Shown: positions 53,108-63,061 of the stretch, piece after piece
How positions within the stretch are numbered: the stretch's first letter is position 1
How the letters are laid out: each line of letters opens with the position of its first letter
NCBI RefSeq assembly: GCF_000016645.1
Contig: NC_009441.1
Coordinates: forward strand, 5,580,001 to 5,644,000
Reading direction: 5' to 3'
DNA length: 64,000 nucleotides
Source of the DNA: Flavobacterium johnsoniae UW101
GTDB lineage: Bacteria; Bacteroidota; Bacteroidia; Flavobacteriales; Flavobacteriaceae
The notes under the pieces: generated by a model
Databases searched by the model: none
What the model was told of the DNA's origin: nothing
Seen by the model: the letters and a program-made list of their open reading frames with translations, nothing else
Position numbers and translations under genes: made by a program

Positions 53108-53188
53108 AAATTGCGAAATATCTATCGGTTGCAAAATATACCGCCCCGCTGGGGCTTTGTACTTCGGAGCACTCTTAATTGTAAAAAA

Positions 53189-53638
53189 TTAAGATGCCAT
53201 GGCAATTTCTGGTTCTGCAATACCTGCTAAAGTAAGCGGGTCTGAAAACCCTAAGAAAAACACATCTAATATTTCCTGAAAAATAGGATCTGCATTTTCT
53301 GTCTGAGAAAAAAGCGTCATTGAGGAACGAAGTTTTCGTGCATTTAATTCACCCAAAATTGCTTCAATAGATTTTGTTTTATATTCTAATAAAACCTTGC
53401 AAATTTCAATTAGATGTTTGGCTAAAATAGGATGATTTAGAAAATCTTCTGCCTCTTTTAAATCTGCAAGAGCATAATATTTAGCAATCGTACTTTTTCC
53501 TAAACCTTTTATCTGCGGAAAAATAAACCACATCCAGTGCGTTTCTTTTTTCCCTTTTTGTAATTCGGAGTAAGCCGTAAGATAAAGTTTGTTCTGTGCG
53601 TCTAAAAAGCGTGTTAAATCATTATTTGCGTAAGCCAT
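53189..53638 (-). CDS. DUF1810 domain protein
   Basis: The 149-residue soluble protein fits DUF1810: LTRFLDAQNKLYLTAYSELQKGKKETHWMWFIFPQI, then GLGKSTIAKYYALADLKEAEDFL and MTLFSQTENADPIFQEILDVFF. Function is unknown. It is a single gene with the tandem repeat behind its stop. Confidence 0.9.
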   Translation of the reverse strand: MAYANNDLTRFLDAQNKLYLTAYSELQKGKKETHWMWFIFPQIKGLGKSTIAKYYALADLKEAEDFLNHPILAKHLIEICKVLLEYKTKSIEAILGELNARKLRSSMTLFSQTENADPIFQEILDVFFLGFSDPLTLAGIAEPEIAMAS

Positions 53639-53762
53639 CTGAAATAATTTTTATAAGGTTAAACAAATTTTCAGGTCTTTTTTAAAGACATTCAAAACTA
53701 CTCACGTTCCTGATTTAAAATTTATATAATTAATACACTTCATTATATAATTCCAATTTGCC

Positions 53763-53799
53763 AAAAAACAAAACAGCTGCGAAAGATTTTCGCAGCTGT
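53763..53799 (-). terminator. Intrinsic terminator of rocD
   Basis: ACAGCTGCGAAA pairs perfectly with TTTCGCAGCTGT. Read on the minus strand it is followed by a T-rich tract, just after the rocD stop. Confidence 0.85.
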
Positions 53800-53822
53800 A
53801 CCTTTTATAATTGCAACTGAAT

Positions 53823-55076
53823 TTAGTTTTTAAACTCGTTTAAAGATTTCTCGATAATTTCAAGACATTCCTTAATTTGTTCTTCTGTCATTACCAATGG
53901 CGGTGCAAATCTAATTTTGTTTCCGTGTGTTGGTTTTGCCAGTAATCCGTTATCTCTAAATTTCAAGCAGATCTCCCAAGCCAAATCAGAATCTTCGCCG
54001 CTGTTAATTACAATTGCATTCAAAAGTCCTTTACCGCGAACCAGCGTAATTAAGTCATTCTTTTCGGCAATCTTGTTTAACCCTTCTCTTAGAATTATTC
54101 CTAAACGTTCTGCATTTTCGGCTAATTTTTCGTCTTTTACCACTTCAAGAGCTGCAATCGCAACCGCTGCCGCAACTGGATTTCCTCCAAAAGTAGATCC
54201 ATGCTGACCCGGCTTGATAACATTCATGATTTCATTATTACATAAAACTGCCGAAACCGGATAAACGCCGCCAGAAATTGCTTTTCCTAAAATCAGGATA
54301 TCCGGCTGTACATTTTCGTGGTGAACAGCTAATAATTTTCCGGTACGTGCAATTCCGGTTTGAACCTCATCTGCAATAAACAAAACATTGTGCTTTTCGC
54401 ATAATGCTTTTGCTTTTGCTAAATATCCTTCACTTGGCACATAAACTCCGGCTTCTCCCTGAATAGGTTCAACTAAAAATCCGGCAATATTTTTTGATGA
54501 TTCTAAAGCTTTTTCAAGGGCTTCAAGATTATCGTATTCAATTTTTATAAATCCATCTGTAAACGGACCAAAGTTTTTACGGGCTGTTTCGTCGTTAGAA
54601 AATGAAATGATTGTCGTTGTTCTTCCGTGAAAATTATTCTCGCATACAATAATCTGCGCCTGATTTTCAGGAATTCCTTTTACTTCATAAGCCCATTTTC
54701 TGGATACTTTTAGTGCAGTTTCAACAGCTTCTGCACCTGTATTCATTGGCAGTACTTTATCAAAACCGAAATATTTTGTAACGTATTCTTCGTAGTTTCC
54801 TAGTTTATCATTGTAAAAAGCACGAGATGTAAGCGTTAAGGTCTGTGCCTGATCTATCATTGCTTTCACAATTTTTGGATGGCAGTGTCCTTGATTTACA
54901 GCAGAATAAGCAGATAAGAAGTCATAATATCTTTTCCCGTCAACATCCCATACATAAACACCTTCTCCTTTTTCTAACACTACAGGAAGCGGATGATAGT
55001 TATGTGCTCCGTATTTATTCTCTTTTTCAATCAAAACTTCTGATTTTGACGAAAGTATTTCTTGAGTATTTGCCAT
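53823..55076 (-). CDS. rocD: Ornithine aminotransferase
   Basis: RocD converts ornithine and 2-oxoglutarate to glutamate semialdehyde and glutamate. The 417-residue PLP enzyme has [71 protein letters not shown], the PLP lysine in [15 protein letters not shown] and [14 protein letters not shown]. It is divergent from an Lrp/AsnC regulator gene, a common arrangement for amino-acid catabolic genes. Confidence 0.95.
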   Translation of the reverse strand: MANTQEILSSKSEVLIEKENKYGAHNYHPLPVVLEKGEGVYVWDVDGKRYYDFLSAYSAVNQGHCHPKIVKAMIDQAQTLTLTSRAFYNDKLGNYEEYVTKYFGFDKVLPMNTGAEAVETALKVSRKWAYEVKGIPENQAQIIVCENNFHGRTTTIISFSNDETARKNFGPFTDGFIKIEYDNLEALEKALESSKNIAGFLVEPIQGEAGVYVPSEGYLAKAKALCEKHNVLFIADEVQTGIARTGKLLAVHHENVQPDILILGKAISGGVYPVSAVLCNNEIMNVIKPGQHGSTFGGNPVAAAVAIAALEVVKDEKLAENAERLGIILREGLNKIAEKNDLITLVRGKGLLNAIVINSGEDSDLAWEICLKFRDNGLLAKPTHGNKIRFAPPLVMTEEQIKECLEIIEKSLNEFKN

Positions 55077-55270
55077 GATAATTTTATTTTTTCTGAAACA
55101 AAAATATAAAAATTATTTATTTAAGAACAAAAATCAAACATTTTTAACCTTATTTTAGTTTTAAAAAATAAATATAACTTATTTTAAAGCGTTTTTAAGT
55201 CATTTTAAAAAAATTGGCTTCAAATTCAATTGAGAGTTTTTTTATCTTTACAGAAATTAAAAATAACGGC

Positions 55271-55723
55271 ATGGATATGTTAGATGAATTTGACGTAAAA
55301 ATCATCAAAGAGTTAGAAAAAGACGGTCGAATTGCTTATTCGACAATTGCTTCTAATTTGAAAATTTCGAATACAATGGTGCATCAGCGTATAAACCGTT
55401 TATTTGAGCAGGGCATAATTACAGGAATCAAACCTATTTTAAACGAAAAACAAATTGGGTACGACTGGGCTTCTTTTACTGGAATTACATTAAATAAGGA
55501 TTCTGATTCTGAAAGAATTATTGAGGCTTTAAAAGAAATTCCCGAAATTACAGAATGCTATTTCGTAACGGGTTCGTTTACGCTTTACCTTAAAATTACT
55601 GCTCGAAACCACGAACATATGCGTAAAATATTATACGATAAAATCGACAATATTCCAGGAATTGCCAAAACCGATTCTATGGTCGAATTGGGATGCGCTT
55701 TTAAAAGAAATGTCTCTTTATAA
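55271..55723 (+). CDS. Lrp/AsnC-family transcriptional regulator
   Basis: The 150-residue regulator has an AsnC-type helix-turn-helix (LDEFDVKIIKELEKDGRIAYSTIASNLKISNTMVHQRINRL) and the C-terminal RAM ligand domain (ITECYFVTGSFTLYLKI). The ATG before DMLDEFD is chosen; a TTG start 57 bp upstream would add an unlikely extension. It is divergent from rocD across 194 AT-rich bp and probably senses an amino acid to control it (inference). Confidence 0.92.
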   Translation: MDMLDEFDVKIIKELEKDGRIAYSTIASNLKISNTMVHQRINRLFEQGIITGIKPILNEKQIGYDWASFTGITLNKDSDSERIIEALKEIPEITECYFVTGSFTLYLKITARNHEHMRKILYDKIDNIPGIAKTDSMVELGCAFKRNVSL

Positions 55724-55755
55724 AGAATCTCAATTTCATTCAATTTTAAGAATAT

Positions 55756-55789
55756 AAACCTCTCAAGAAATGGCTTGAGAGGTTTTTTT
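55756..55789 (+). terminator. Intrinsic terminator after the Lrp-type gene
   Basis: AAACCTCTCAAG and CTTGAGAGGTTT flank a 6-nt loop, with a T run continuing from the right arm. Confidence 0.85.
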
Positions 55790-55829
55790 GTAACATTTTA
55801 TTTCAGATATTTGTTAAAAATTGTAAAAA

Positions 55830-56603
55830 ATGAAAAATTCGATCACACTTATTTTCGCTGCAATATTGTTTTCAACTACTATGAATGCACAACTGAAACC
55901 CGTAAAATATTCTGAAGGAAGCCAGACTTTGAATGGTTTATTTATTAAATCGGCTAAAAAAAGCAATAATAATCCAGGAATTTTGCTTTTACCGGCATGG
56001 CTTGGAATTGACAATGCCTCTAAAGGAATTGCCGAAGATTTATCGAAACTGGGTTACCATGTTTTTATCGCTGATATTTATGGAGAAGGAAATTATCCAA
56101 AAAATACAGGTGAGGCTGGAAAACAAGCTGGTTTCTATAAAACAAATTACGAAGCGTATCAAAAACGAATTAACGCCGCTTTGCAGGAATTAGTTAAATC
56201 TGGAGCAAATGCAGATAATATCGTGGCTATTGGTTACTGTTTTGGAGGAACTGGAGTTCTTGAAGCAGCGCGCGGTCATTTAAACGTAAAAGGAATTGCT
56301 TCTTTTCACGGAGGTTTAGGAAAAGATGCTGCGAGAAAAACAGAACCTATTACAGCCAAAGTTTTAATTTGTCACGGGGCTGATGATCCGTTTGTGCCAA
56401 AAGAAGAAATTACATCATTTCAGCAGGAAATGCGTGATTCTAAAGCTGACTGGCAGATGATTTATTATGCCAATTCAGTACACTCATTCACAAATCCCGA
56501 AGCTGGAAACGACAATTCTAAAGGCGCTGCTTATAACCCGGTTGCTGCCAAAAGATCTTTTGAACATTTACAGCTTTTTTTAAACGAAGTGCTTAAGAAA
56601 TAA
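55830..56603 (+). CDS. Dienelactone hydrolase-family protein, exported
   Basis: The 257-residue alpha/beta hydrolase has a signal peptide (ITLIFAAILFSTTMNAQ). The catalytic triad of the family is visible: nucleophile Cys in AIGYCFGGTGVLEAA, Asp in CHGADDPFVP and His in NSVHSFTNP. The substrate is unknown; the family acts on lactones and esters. Confidence 0.9.
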   Translation: MKNSITLIFAAILFSTTMNAQLKPVKYSEGSQTLNGLFIKSAKKSNNNPGILLLPAWLGIDNASKGIAEDLSKLGYHVFIADIYGEGNYPKNTGEAGKQAGFYKTNYEAYQKRINAALQELVKSGANADNIVAIGYCFGGTGVLEAARGHLNVKGIASFHGGLGKDAARKTEPITAKVLICHGADDPFVPKEEITSFQQEMRDSKADWQMIYYANSVHSFTNPEAGNDNSKGAAYNPVAAKRSFEHLQLFLNEVLKK

Positions 56604-56705
56604 TACTTTTTTATAGCACGCAGATGACGCTTGATTATACAAATTTGTTTAACCCGTATAATCGGCGGCCAAAAATAACCAAATCAAAACCAACTAAAAT
56701 AACCA

Positions 56706-57674
56706 ATGTCACACAACAAAATTAGAGAAGACAAAACCTGTTTAAACTGCAGGCATGTTGTTGAACAAAAGTTTTGTCCAAACTGCGGGCAGGAAAACAG
56801 CGATTCCAGAAAAACTTTTCATCATTTGTTTATTCACTTTTTTGAAGATTTAACGCATTATGAAAATGCATTCTGGAAAACAATAAAAAATCTTCTTTTT
56901 AAGCCTTCTACGCTTACTAAAGAATATCTTTCCGGAAAGCGTTTGTCTTATCTTGCTCCGGTTCGTCTTTATATTTTTATAAGTTTTATTACTTTTTTAA
57001 TGATTTCCCTGTTTCCAGCCAACATAAACGAAAAAATTGATAAAAGTGAAACTGCGCTGAACAAAGAAATTTCTAAAACTAATGAAAGTATAGATAAAAA
57101 GAAAGACAAAAGGTATTTTCATTTTAAGACGATAAAAGAACTTGATTCGATTCAGAAATATGGAAAAGAAAATGAGAAATTGAATGCTTCATCGTATTGG
57201 TTTTCTGAAAAAGCAATACATGTGACTGAAAAATATACCAAAAAAGAGATTTATGAAAAGTTCGTTGAATCGTTCTTTCATAATCTGCCGAAAATCTTAT
57301 TTATCATTATGCCCTTTTTTGCTTTTTTTCTGTGGCTTTTTCACAACAAAAAAAGATGGTATTATTTTGATCACGGGATCTTTACGCTTCATTATTTTTC
57401 CTTCCTCCTTCTTATCTTTCTCATTATGTTTGTAGTTGACAGGATTGTAGGTTTATTTGGAGAAGACAGTCCGTTGTCATACGTTTCCGGGTTAACGACT
57501 TTTGCAGGAACAGTCTGGATGTGTTATTACTTTTATCCGGCGCATCATCGTTTTTATGGCGAGTCCAGAATAGTATCTTTTATAAAAAGTTTCTTACTGT
57601 TTATAATAAATTCTCTTTTTATTCTATTTTTACTCACTTTATACATTCTTTACACATTTATTAATTTACACTAA
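56706..57674 (+). CDS. DUF3667 membrane protein
   Basis: The 322-residue protein begins with a zinc-ribbon (CLNCRHVVEQKFCPNCGQ) and the DUF3667 helix region (FHHLFIHFFEDLTHYENAFWKTIKNLLFKPSTLTKEYLSGKR). About five membrane segments follow, split by a hydrophilic loop (about 105-195). Function is unknown. It ends 10 bp before the M28 peptidase gene and is probably cotranscribed with it. Confidence 0.88.
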   Translation: MSHNKIREDKTCLNCRHVVEQKFCPNCGQENSDSRKTFHHLFIHFFEDLTHYENAFWKTIKNLLFKPSTLTKEYLSGKRLSYLAPVRLYIFISFITFLMISLFPANINEKIDKSETALNKEISKTNESIDKKKDKRYFHFKTIKELDSIQKYGKENEKLNASSYWFSEKAIHVTEKYTKKEIYEKFVESFFHNLPKILFIIMPFFAFFLWLFHNKKRWYYFDHGIFTLHYFSFLLLIFLIMFVVDRIVGLFGEDSPLSYVSGLTTFAGTVWMCYYFYPAHHRFYGESRIVSFIKSFLLFIINSLFILFLLTLYILYTFINLH

Positions 57675-57684
57675 CAAGTAAGAA

Positions 57685-58710
57685 ATGAAAAAATTACTCA
57701 TTTTATTTTTAATTGGTGCAACAGCGTTTTCATGTAAAAACACGCAGTCGGCAGCAAACAAAGACAATTCAGATCCCTCTAAATATGTCAAGCTTATCTC
57801 TGAAAAAGACCTTAAAACAATGCTTTATGTTGTGGCTTCAGATGAAATGGAAGGTCGTGAAACCGGATCTGCAGGACAAAAAAAAGCAGGTCTTTATATG
57901 ATTGACCAATACAAAAAAAGCGGTATCTCTTTCCCAAAAGGTGCTTCAGATTTTTACCAGCACATTCCTGCATCTTATTTAAATGCAAAACGTAATCAAA
58001 ATTTACCAGATTCAGAAAATATCTGGGCTTACATCGAAGGTTCTGAAAAACCGGATGAAGTTTTGGTTATTTCTGCTCACTACGATCACGTAGGGATTAA
58101 AGACGGCGAAGTCTACAACGGAGCTGATGATGATGGTTCTGGAACTGTAGCGGTTATTGAAATGGCTAAAGCTTTTGCTAAGGCTAAAAAACAAGGACAC
58201 GGACCAAAACGTTCTATTTTGTTTTTGCACGTAACTGGCGAGGAGCATGGACTGCACGGATCTCGTTTTTACTCAGAAAACCCTCTTTTCCCAATTGCAA
58301 ACACAATTGCTGATATCAATATCGACATGATCGGACGCCGTGATGTTGAACACGCAAACACTAACAATTATGTGTATGTTATTGGTGCCGACAGATTATC
58401 ATCTGATCTTCATAATGCGGTTGTAGCTCAAAACGAGAAATACATCAAAATGGACTTAGATTTTAAATTTAATGATCCTAAAGACCCAAATCATTTTTAT
58501 GAGCGTTCTGACCACTATAACTTCGCAAAACACGGTATTCCTGCAATTTTCTTCTTTAACGGAGTTCACGAAGATTACCACGGAAAAGGCGACGAACCTC
58601 AAAAAATCGAATACGATGCTTTAACCAAAAGAACAAAACTTGCTTTTGTACTTGCATGGGATTTAGCTAATAGAGAGAATAGACCGGTAGTGGATAAACC
58701 GATTAAATAA
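57685..58710 (+). CDS. M28-family metallopeptidase, lipoprotein
   Basis: The 341-residue protein has a lipoprotein signal (KKLLILFLIGATAFSC). The two-zinc peptidase core reads VLVISAHYDHVGI, YNGADDDGSGTVAVIEMAKAF, FLHVTGEEHGLHGSRFY, NIDMIGRRD and ERSDHYNFAKHGIPAIFFF. All expected metal ligands (His, Asp, Glu, Asp, His) can be placed. It is an aminopeptidase or cyclase-like enzyme acting outside the inner membrane. Confidence 0.93.
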   Translation: MKKLLILFLIGATAFSCKNTQSAANKDNSDPSKYVKLISEKDLKTMLYVVASDEMEGRETGSAGQKKAGLYMIDQYKKSGISFPKGASDFYQHIPASYLNAKRNQNLPDSENIWAYIEGSEKPDEVLVISAHYDHVGIKDGEVYNGADDDGSGTVAVIEMAKAFAKAKKQGHGPKRSILFLHVTGEEHGLHGSRFYSENPLFPIANTIADINIDMIGRRDVEHANTNNYVYVIGADRLSSDLHNAVVAQNEKYIKMDLDFKFNDPKDPNHFYERSDHYNFAKHGIPAIFFFNGVHEDYHGKGDEPQKIEYDALTKRTKLAFVLAWDLANRENRPVVDKPIK

Positions 58711-58712
58711 GG

Positions 58713-58863
58713 TTCTGAGATACTAAGCTACTAAGATGCTAAGGTTCTAAGATAAAAACAAAGGGATGAGCTTATAAAACTCATCCCTTTTTATATTATT
58801 AACTAAAGTTTAAAGTTAAACAAAAAAGCTTAGCGCCTCAGAACCTTAGCATCTTAGAACCTC
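58713..58863. repeat. Intergenic inverted repeat (TTCTGAG/CTAAGATGCTAAGG family)
   Basis: GGTTCTGAGATACTAAGC and CTAAGATGCTAAGGTTCTAAG on the left are mirrored by CTTAGCGCCTCAGAACC and TTAGCATCTTAGAACC on the right. The terminator hairpin lies in the centre. The gap separates convergent genes. Confidence 0.65.
58760..58793. terminator. Terminator between the M28 peptidase gene and rho
   Basis: AAAGGGATGAG and CTCATCCCTTT flank a 9-nt loop, with a T run on the right and an A-rich tract on the left. It can serve both convergent genes. Confidence 0.8.
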
Positions 58864-58866
58864 TTT

Positions 58867-60681
58867 TTAGTCATTCATAGAAATCAAAAACTCTTCGTTG
58901 TTCTTTGTTTTCTTGAAACGGTCGTTTACAAAATCCATAGATTCTACCGGGTTCATATCTGATAGATATTTACGCATGATCCACATCCTTTGTAATGTTT
59001 TCTCGTCAAGTAATAAATCGTCGCGGCGTGTACTTGAAGAAGTAAGATCGATTGCAGGGAAAATACGTTTGTTAGCAATTTTACGATCTAACTGAAGTTC
59101 CATGTTACCAGTTCCTTTAAATTCTTCAAAGATCACCTCATCCATTTTAGAACCAGTTTCGGTTAATGCAGTTGCAATGATACTTAATGAACCTCCATTT
59201 TCTACATTTCTTGCTGCTCCAAAGAAACGTTTTGGTTTTTGTAATGCATTCGCATCAACACCACCACTTAACACTTTTCCAGATGCCGGCTGAACTGTAT
59301 TGTAAGCTCTTGCTAAACGTGTAATAGAATCTAACAAAATTACAACATCATGTCCGCATTCAACTAAACGTTTTGATTTCTCCAAAACAATATTAGCGAT
59401 TTTTACGTGTTCCTGCGGTTCTCTGTCAAAAGTTGACGCGATAACTTCGCCGCGAACACTTCTCTGCATATCGGTAACCTCCTCAGGACGCTCATCAATC
59501 AAAAGAACGATTAAATAAACTTCCGGGTGATTAGCTGCAATTGCGTTGGCAATGTCTTTTAAAAGCATTGTTTTACCTGTTTTTGGCTGTGCAACGATCA
59601 TTCCACGCTGTCCTTTTCCAATAGGAGAAAACAAATCGATAATACGAGTTGATATAGAGCTGCCTTTTTCGGCTAATTTAAATTTTTCAGAAGGGAAAAC
59701 CGGTGTCAGGTGCTCAAAAGAAACTCGGTCGCGGACAACCTGCGGATCATGTCCGTTAATTTTTAAAACGCGAACAAGAGGGAAAAACTTCTCTCCTTCT
59801 TTTGGAGGACGAACCACACCTTTTACGGTATCTCCAGTTTTTAAACCAAATAATCTGATTTGTGAAGTTGATAAATAAATATCATCCGGAGAAGCTAAAT
59901 AATTATAATCAGAAGAACGCAAAAATCCGTAACCGTCCGGCATCATTTCAAGAACACCTTCGCTTTCGATAATTCCATCGAATTCAAAATCAGAATCTCT
60001 GAAATTGTTGTTGTTCTTTTTGTTTTTGTGGTTTTGGTTTTGATTCCCATTGTTACCATTTCCGTTCCCGTTTTGATTTGGGTTTTGGTTTTGATTTTGA
60101 TTCGGATTTTGATTCTGGTTGGGATTTTGGTTTTTATTCTGATTAGGATTAATCTTTTTAACCGGGGCAGTATTTTCAGTTTTTTCAGCAACTGGTGCTG
60201 TTGTGGTATTTTCTGCTGTTTCTTCTGTCGAAATCACTTCTTTTACAGCTTCTTTTTCCTTTTGCTGTGCGACCTTTTTTTCATAAGCCGACTTATTGAA
60301 TTTGACAACTTTTGGACCTTTTTTCTCTGCTGTTTTATCTTCAGATACTTCTTCGGCTTCTGCCGGCTGTTTTTCTTCTACAGCTGCAGGAGTTACAATT
60401 TCCTTTGGAGCTTCCTCTACAGCATCAAATTCTAGAACCGGAGCACTTTTACTAACTGTTTTTTTAGCAGGAGCAATTCGGGCTCTTTTTGGTTTTTCAG
60501 TGTTTACTTCCTTTTCTGCAATAGTTTCTGCCGGCGGTGCAGCTGCCGCTTCCTGATGCGCTAATATCTGAGTAATCAGAGTATCTTTTTTAACGCCGTT
60601 AATCTTTATTGTTTTAGCTAGCTTAGCTATTTCTTGAAGCTCAGAAAGCTTCATTTCTTTTAATGCAGAAATATCAAACAT
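58867..60681 (-). CDS. rho: Transcription termination factor Rho with long disordered insert
   Basis: Rho is the RNA-dependent helicase that ends transcription. At 604 residues it is far longer than E. coli Rho (419). The Rho N domain ([25 protein letters not shown]) is followed by about 190 residues of low complexity. This insert is first Ala/Glu/Lys-rich, then an Asn/Gln tract at about 176-225 ([26 protein letters not shown]). The RNA-binding domain resumes at [13 protein letters not shown], and the motor has the Walker [12 protein letters not shown] and [13 protein letters not shown]. Similar inserts occur in other Bacteroidetes; in Bacteroides thetaiotaomicron the insert drives condensate formation. 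Confidence 0.96.
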   Translation of the reverse strand: MFDISALKEMKLSELQEIAKLAKTIKINGVKKDTLITQILAHQEAAAAPPAETIAEKEVNTEKPKRARIAPAKKTVSKSAPVLEFDAVEEAPKEIVTPAAVEEKQPAEAEEVSEDKTAEKKGPKVVKFNKSAYEKKVAQQKEKEAVKEVISTEETAENTTTAPVAEKTENTAPVKKINPNQNKNQNPNQNQNPNQNQNQNPNQNGNGNGNNGNQNQNHKNKKNNNNFRDSDFEFDGIIESEGVLEMMPDGYGFLRSSDYNYLASPDDIYLSTSQIRLFGLKTGDTVKGVVRPPKEGEKFFPLVRVLKINGHDPQVVRDRVSFEHLTPVFPSEKFKLAEKGSSISTRIIDLFSPIGKGQRGMIVAQPKTGKTMLLKDIANAIAANHPEVYLIVLLIDERPEEVTDMQRSVRGEVIASTFDREPQEHVKIANIVLEKSKRLVECGHDVVILLDSITRLARAYNTVQPASGKVLSGGVDANALQKPKRFFGAARNVENGGSLSIIATALTETGSKMDEVIFEEFKGTGNMELQLDRKIANKRIFPAIDLTSSSTRRDDLLLDEKTLQRMWIMRKYLSDMNPVESMDFVNDRFKKTKNNEEFLISMND

Positions 60682-60864
60682 GAATGTTCTATGAATTTAA
60701 TTATTTTAAAGGAAATACTGTAAAAAGAATAGGTAGATAATTTATTTCAATTGACCGCAGTATGAAGTGCTTACGGTATTTTGATGCAATAATACGAATA
60801 AAATTTAATCATACAATAGTATTTTAAAAAAAGAAAATATATTTTTGTAAAACAATTTCAAGTT

Positions 60865-61281
60865 ATGTTACAACGAATTCAAACCGTATATTTAATTCTA
60901 ACCTTTGTAGTTACTGGGGTTTTAATGTTTTTTACGCCGCTTTGGACATTAAATACAGGTAAGGCTTTTTATTTCATGCAAAGCCAGCTTTACACTGTAA
61001 TTTTAGGTTTAAGCACAATGCTTACTATCATTAGCATTATTTCATACAAAAAAAGACAAAATCAGTTTGTCATGGGCAGACTGAACATAATATTAAATTT
61101 AATTTTATTAGGATTGTTTGTATATCGTTCTCTAAATTTATCTGGAGAAACAGCAGAAGCTGTTTCTGAGAAAGGTATTGGGATGTTTCTTCCTATTGCT
61201 GCTATCGTGTTATTAGTTTTAGCTAATAAGGCCATCAAGAAGGACGAAGATCTTGTAAAATCTGTAGACCGTTTGAGATAA
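60865..61281 (+). CDS. DUF4293 membrane protein
   Basis: The 138-residue protein matches DUF4293: MLQRIQTVYLILTFVVTGVLMFFTPLW at the start, then VILGLSTMLTIISIISYKKRQNQ, and a fourth helix FLPIAAIVLLVLANKAIKKDEDLVKS. It has four membrane helices. Function is unknown. It is divergent from rho, with a 183-bp AT-rich gap holding both promoters. Confidence 0.9.
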   Translation: MLQRIQTVYLILTFVVTGVLMFFTPLWTLNTGKAFYFMQSQLYTVILGLSTMLTIISIISYKKRQNQFVMGRLNIILNLILLGLFVYRSLNLSGETAEAVSEKGIGMFLPIAAIVLLVLANKAIKKDEDLVKSVDRLR

Positions 61282-61311
61282 ACCTATAAACTTAATTTTT
61301 TGTGCGAAGAG

Positions 61312-61338
61312 AACCCGAATTTATATTCGGGTTTTTTT
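61312..61338 (+). terminator. Intrinsic terminator after the DUF4293 gene
   Basis: AACCCGAAT and ATTCGGGTT flank TTAT and are followed by a T run. Confidence 0.85.
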
Positions 61339-61442
61339 GTGCCTTATTTTTCTCTTAAACAGAATATCCCAAATCATTTCCAAATATCATTTTTGTAAGA
61401 TATTTTATTCATAAATTTGCATTTTGTGCAAAGAAGCATTTT

Positions 61443-62102
61443 ATGACTAAAATAAAAATACATCTTGCCGATGATCATCAGGTACTGATCGACGGACTGA
61501 CCAATTTATTACAAACGGTTTCAAACTTTGAAATTGTGGGCAGTTCATTGAATGGTGTAACTGTATATGATGATGTAATTCAAGACCAGGCTGATATTCT
61601 TGTTTTAGATATTAGTATGCCTCAAAAAGACGGGATTGAAGTTTTAAAAGAATTCAATCAAAAAGGTCTGCCTTGCAAAGTCATTATTTTATCGAGTTAT
61701 GACGACCTGAAAATCATTAAAGAAGTAATGAAACTGGGTGCTAAAGGTTATTTGACAAAAAAATGTGCCGGAGAAAATATGATTGAAGCTATAGAAGCTG
61801 TTTATGAAGGGCAGGAATATTTTTCGGATGCAGTGAGAGAAAAAATATTCAGCATGTTTTCTCAAAACAACCCAAAACTGAATAAGAATGTTTATATCGA
61901 AAATCCTATTTTAAGTCCGAGAGAAATTGAAATCGTAACCTTAATTTGTCTGGAATACAGTGGAAAAGAAATAAGCGAAAAGCTATTCATTAGTGTAAAC
62001 ACTGTCGAAACACACCGAAAAAACATTATGAAAAAGCTCAACATAAAAAATACTATCGGACTTGTAAAATATGCTTTAAAAAACAATTTAATTAACGAGT
62101 AA
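61443..62102 (+). CDS. NarL/FixJ-type response regulator (second two-component system)
   Basis: The 219-residue regulator has a receiver domain (IHLADDHQVLIDG; phospho-acceptor Asp56 in ILVLDISMPQKDG; Lys in YLTKKCAGENM) and a LuxR-type helix-turn-helix (LSPREIEIVTLICLEYSGKEISEKLFISVNTVETHRKNIMKKL). The kinase gene follows closely. It differs from the regulator in the nitrate island in domain linker and helix residues. No target is evident. Confidence 0.92.
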   Translation: MTKIKIHLADDHQVLIDGLTNLLQTVSNFEIVGSSLNGVTVYDDVIQDQADILVLDISMPQKDGIEVLKEFNQKGLPCKVIILSSYDDLKIIKEVMKLGAKGYLTKKCAGENMIEAIEAVYEGQEYFSDAVREKIFSMFSQNNPKLNKNVYIENPILSPREIEIVTLICLEYSGKEISEKLFISVNTVETHRKNIMKKLNIKNTIGLVKYALKNNLINE

Positions 62103-62137
62103 TTCAATTGAGAAACATTCAAAATCAAATAAAATCT

Positions 62138-63058
62138 ATGTCTTTTATTAGAGTTTTCATATTAGTATTTTTCTTTGTTCCAATTGAAAATAAAGCTTTT
62201 AGCCAGGATACTATTTCTTCTGAAAAGTCAAAAACGACAATTTCTGAAAGTTCAAATAAAACCAACGTTTTCAAACAAATCAAACTGGAACAATTACGAA
62301 ATAAAAAAGTCGTAAGCTTATCTATTGTTCTTATTATTATATTGTTTTTTCTTTTCTATTTTGTGTATCAAAACAACCGATTAAAACAAAAGATAAAGCG
62401 AAAAGACACCAAGCAGAAAATCCTCTTAAATGTAATAAATGCCGGAATTGACAGTCAGGAAACTGAACAAAAAAAAATTGCTTCTTTTTTACATGATAAT
62501 ATAAATTCGCTTTTATCTTCGGCCGGACTGCATTTAAATGTTTTTACAACAAAAACCAATATTCAGTCTGAAGAAATTCAAAAAGCAAAAGCCATTCTGG
62601 CACAAGCTCATGATCTTTTACGAGATATATCACATGACCTTGTTCCTACCCTATTGGTTCGTTTTGGCTTAATTTATGCTTTAGAAGATTTATGCGAAAG
62701 GAATTCTAATTCGAGTATTGAGTTTGCATTTTCAAGCTCAGTTGCGTCAGAAATCAGATATTCTGAAAAATTCGAAACGAAGCTTTATTTTATTGTTTCA
62801 GAATTGGTGAGTAATATAATTAATCACAGTGAAGCGAAGAAAGCTCAAATTTCACTGCATGAAAATAAGAATCAGTTAATTATTATTATTCACGACAACG
62901 GAAAAGGTTTTGATTCTGAAAAACTCAACGAAATTGAAGGTTTTGGTTTAAACCGAATCAGGGTTAGAATAAAAAAATTAAAAGGATCATTTTCTATTAT
63001 ATCGCGGGCAAATGAAAACACAGGAACTTCTATAAAAATAAAAGTTCCCATTTCGTAA
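62138..63058 (+). CDS. Sensor histidine kinase, HisKA_3 type
   Basis: The ATG before SFIRVFILVFFFVPIENKAFSQ gives a proper signal peptide; a TTG start 30 bp upstream is possible. The 306-residue kinase has a short extracytoplasmic segment (about 25-60), one membrane helix (VVSLSIVLIIILFFLFYFVY), a coiled linker, the HisKA_3 domain with His in KIASFLHDNINSLL, and HATPase motifs (ELVSNIINHSEA, IIIHDNGKGFDSEKL, GFGLNRIRVRIKKL). The very small sensor suggests it reads membrane state or a partner protein. Confidence 0.88.
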   Translation: MSFIRVFILVFFFVPIENKAFSQDTISSEKSKTTISESSNKTNVFKQIKLEQLRNKKVVSLSIVLIIILFFLFYFVYQNNRLKQKIKRKDTKQKILLNVINAGIDSQETEQKKIASFLHDNINSLLSSAGLHLNVFTTKTNIQSEEIQKAKAILAQAHDLLRDISHDLVPTLLVRFGLIYALEDLCERNSNSSIEFAFSSSVASEIRYSEKFETKLYFIVSELVSNIINHSEAKKAQISLHENKNQLIIIIHDNGKGFDSEKLNEIEGFGLNRIRVRIKKLKGSFSIISRANENTGTSIKIKVPIS

Positions 63059-63061
63059 TTT

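Noticed and set aside
53018..53230. 70-codon frame across the tandem repeats
   Set aside because: The sequence is just the translated 51-bp repeat plus a REP-like palindrome, and its end overlaps the DUF1810 gene on the other strand.
60028..60435. 135-codon hydrophobic frame antisense to rho
   Set aside because: It is produced by the Asn/Gln codons of the Rho insert read on the other strand.
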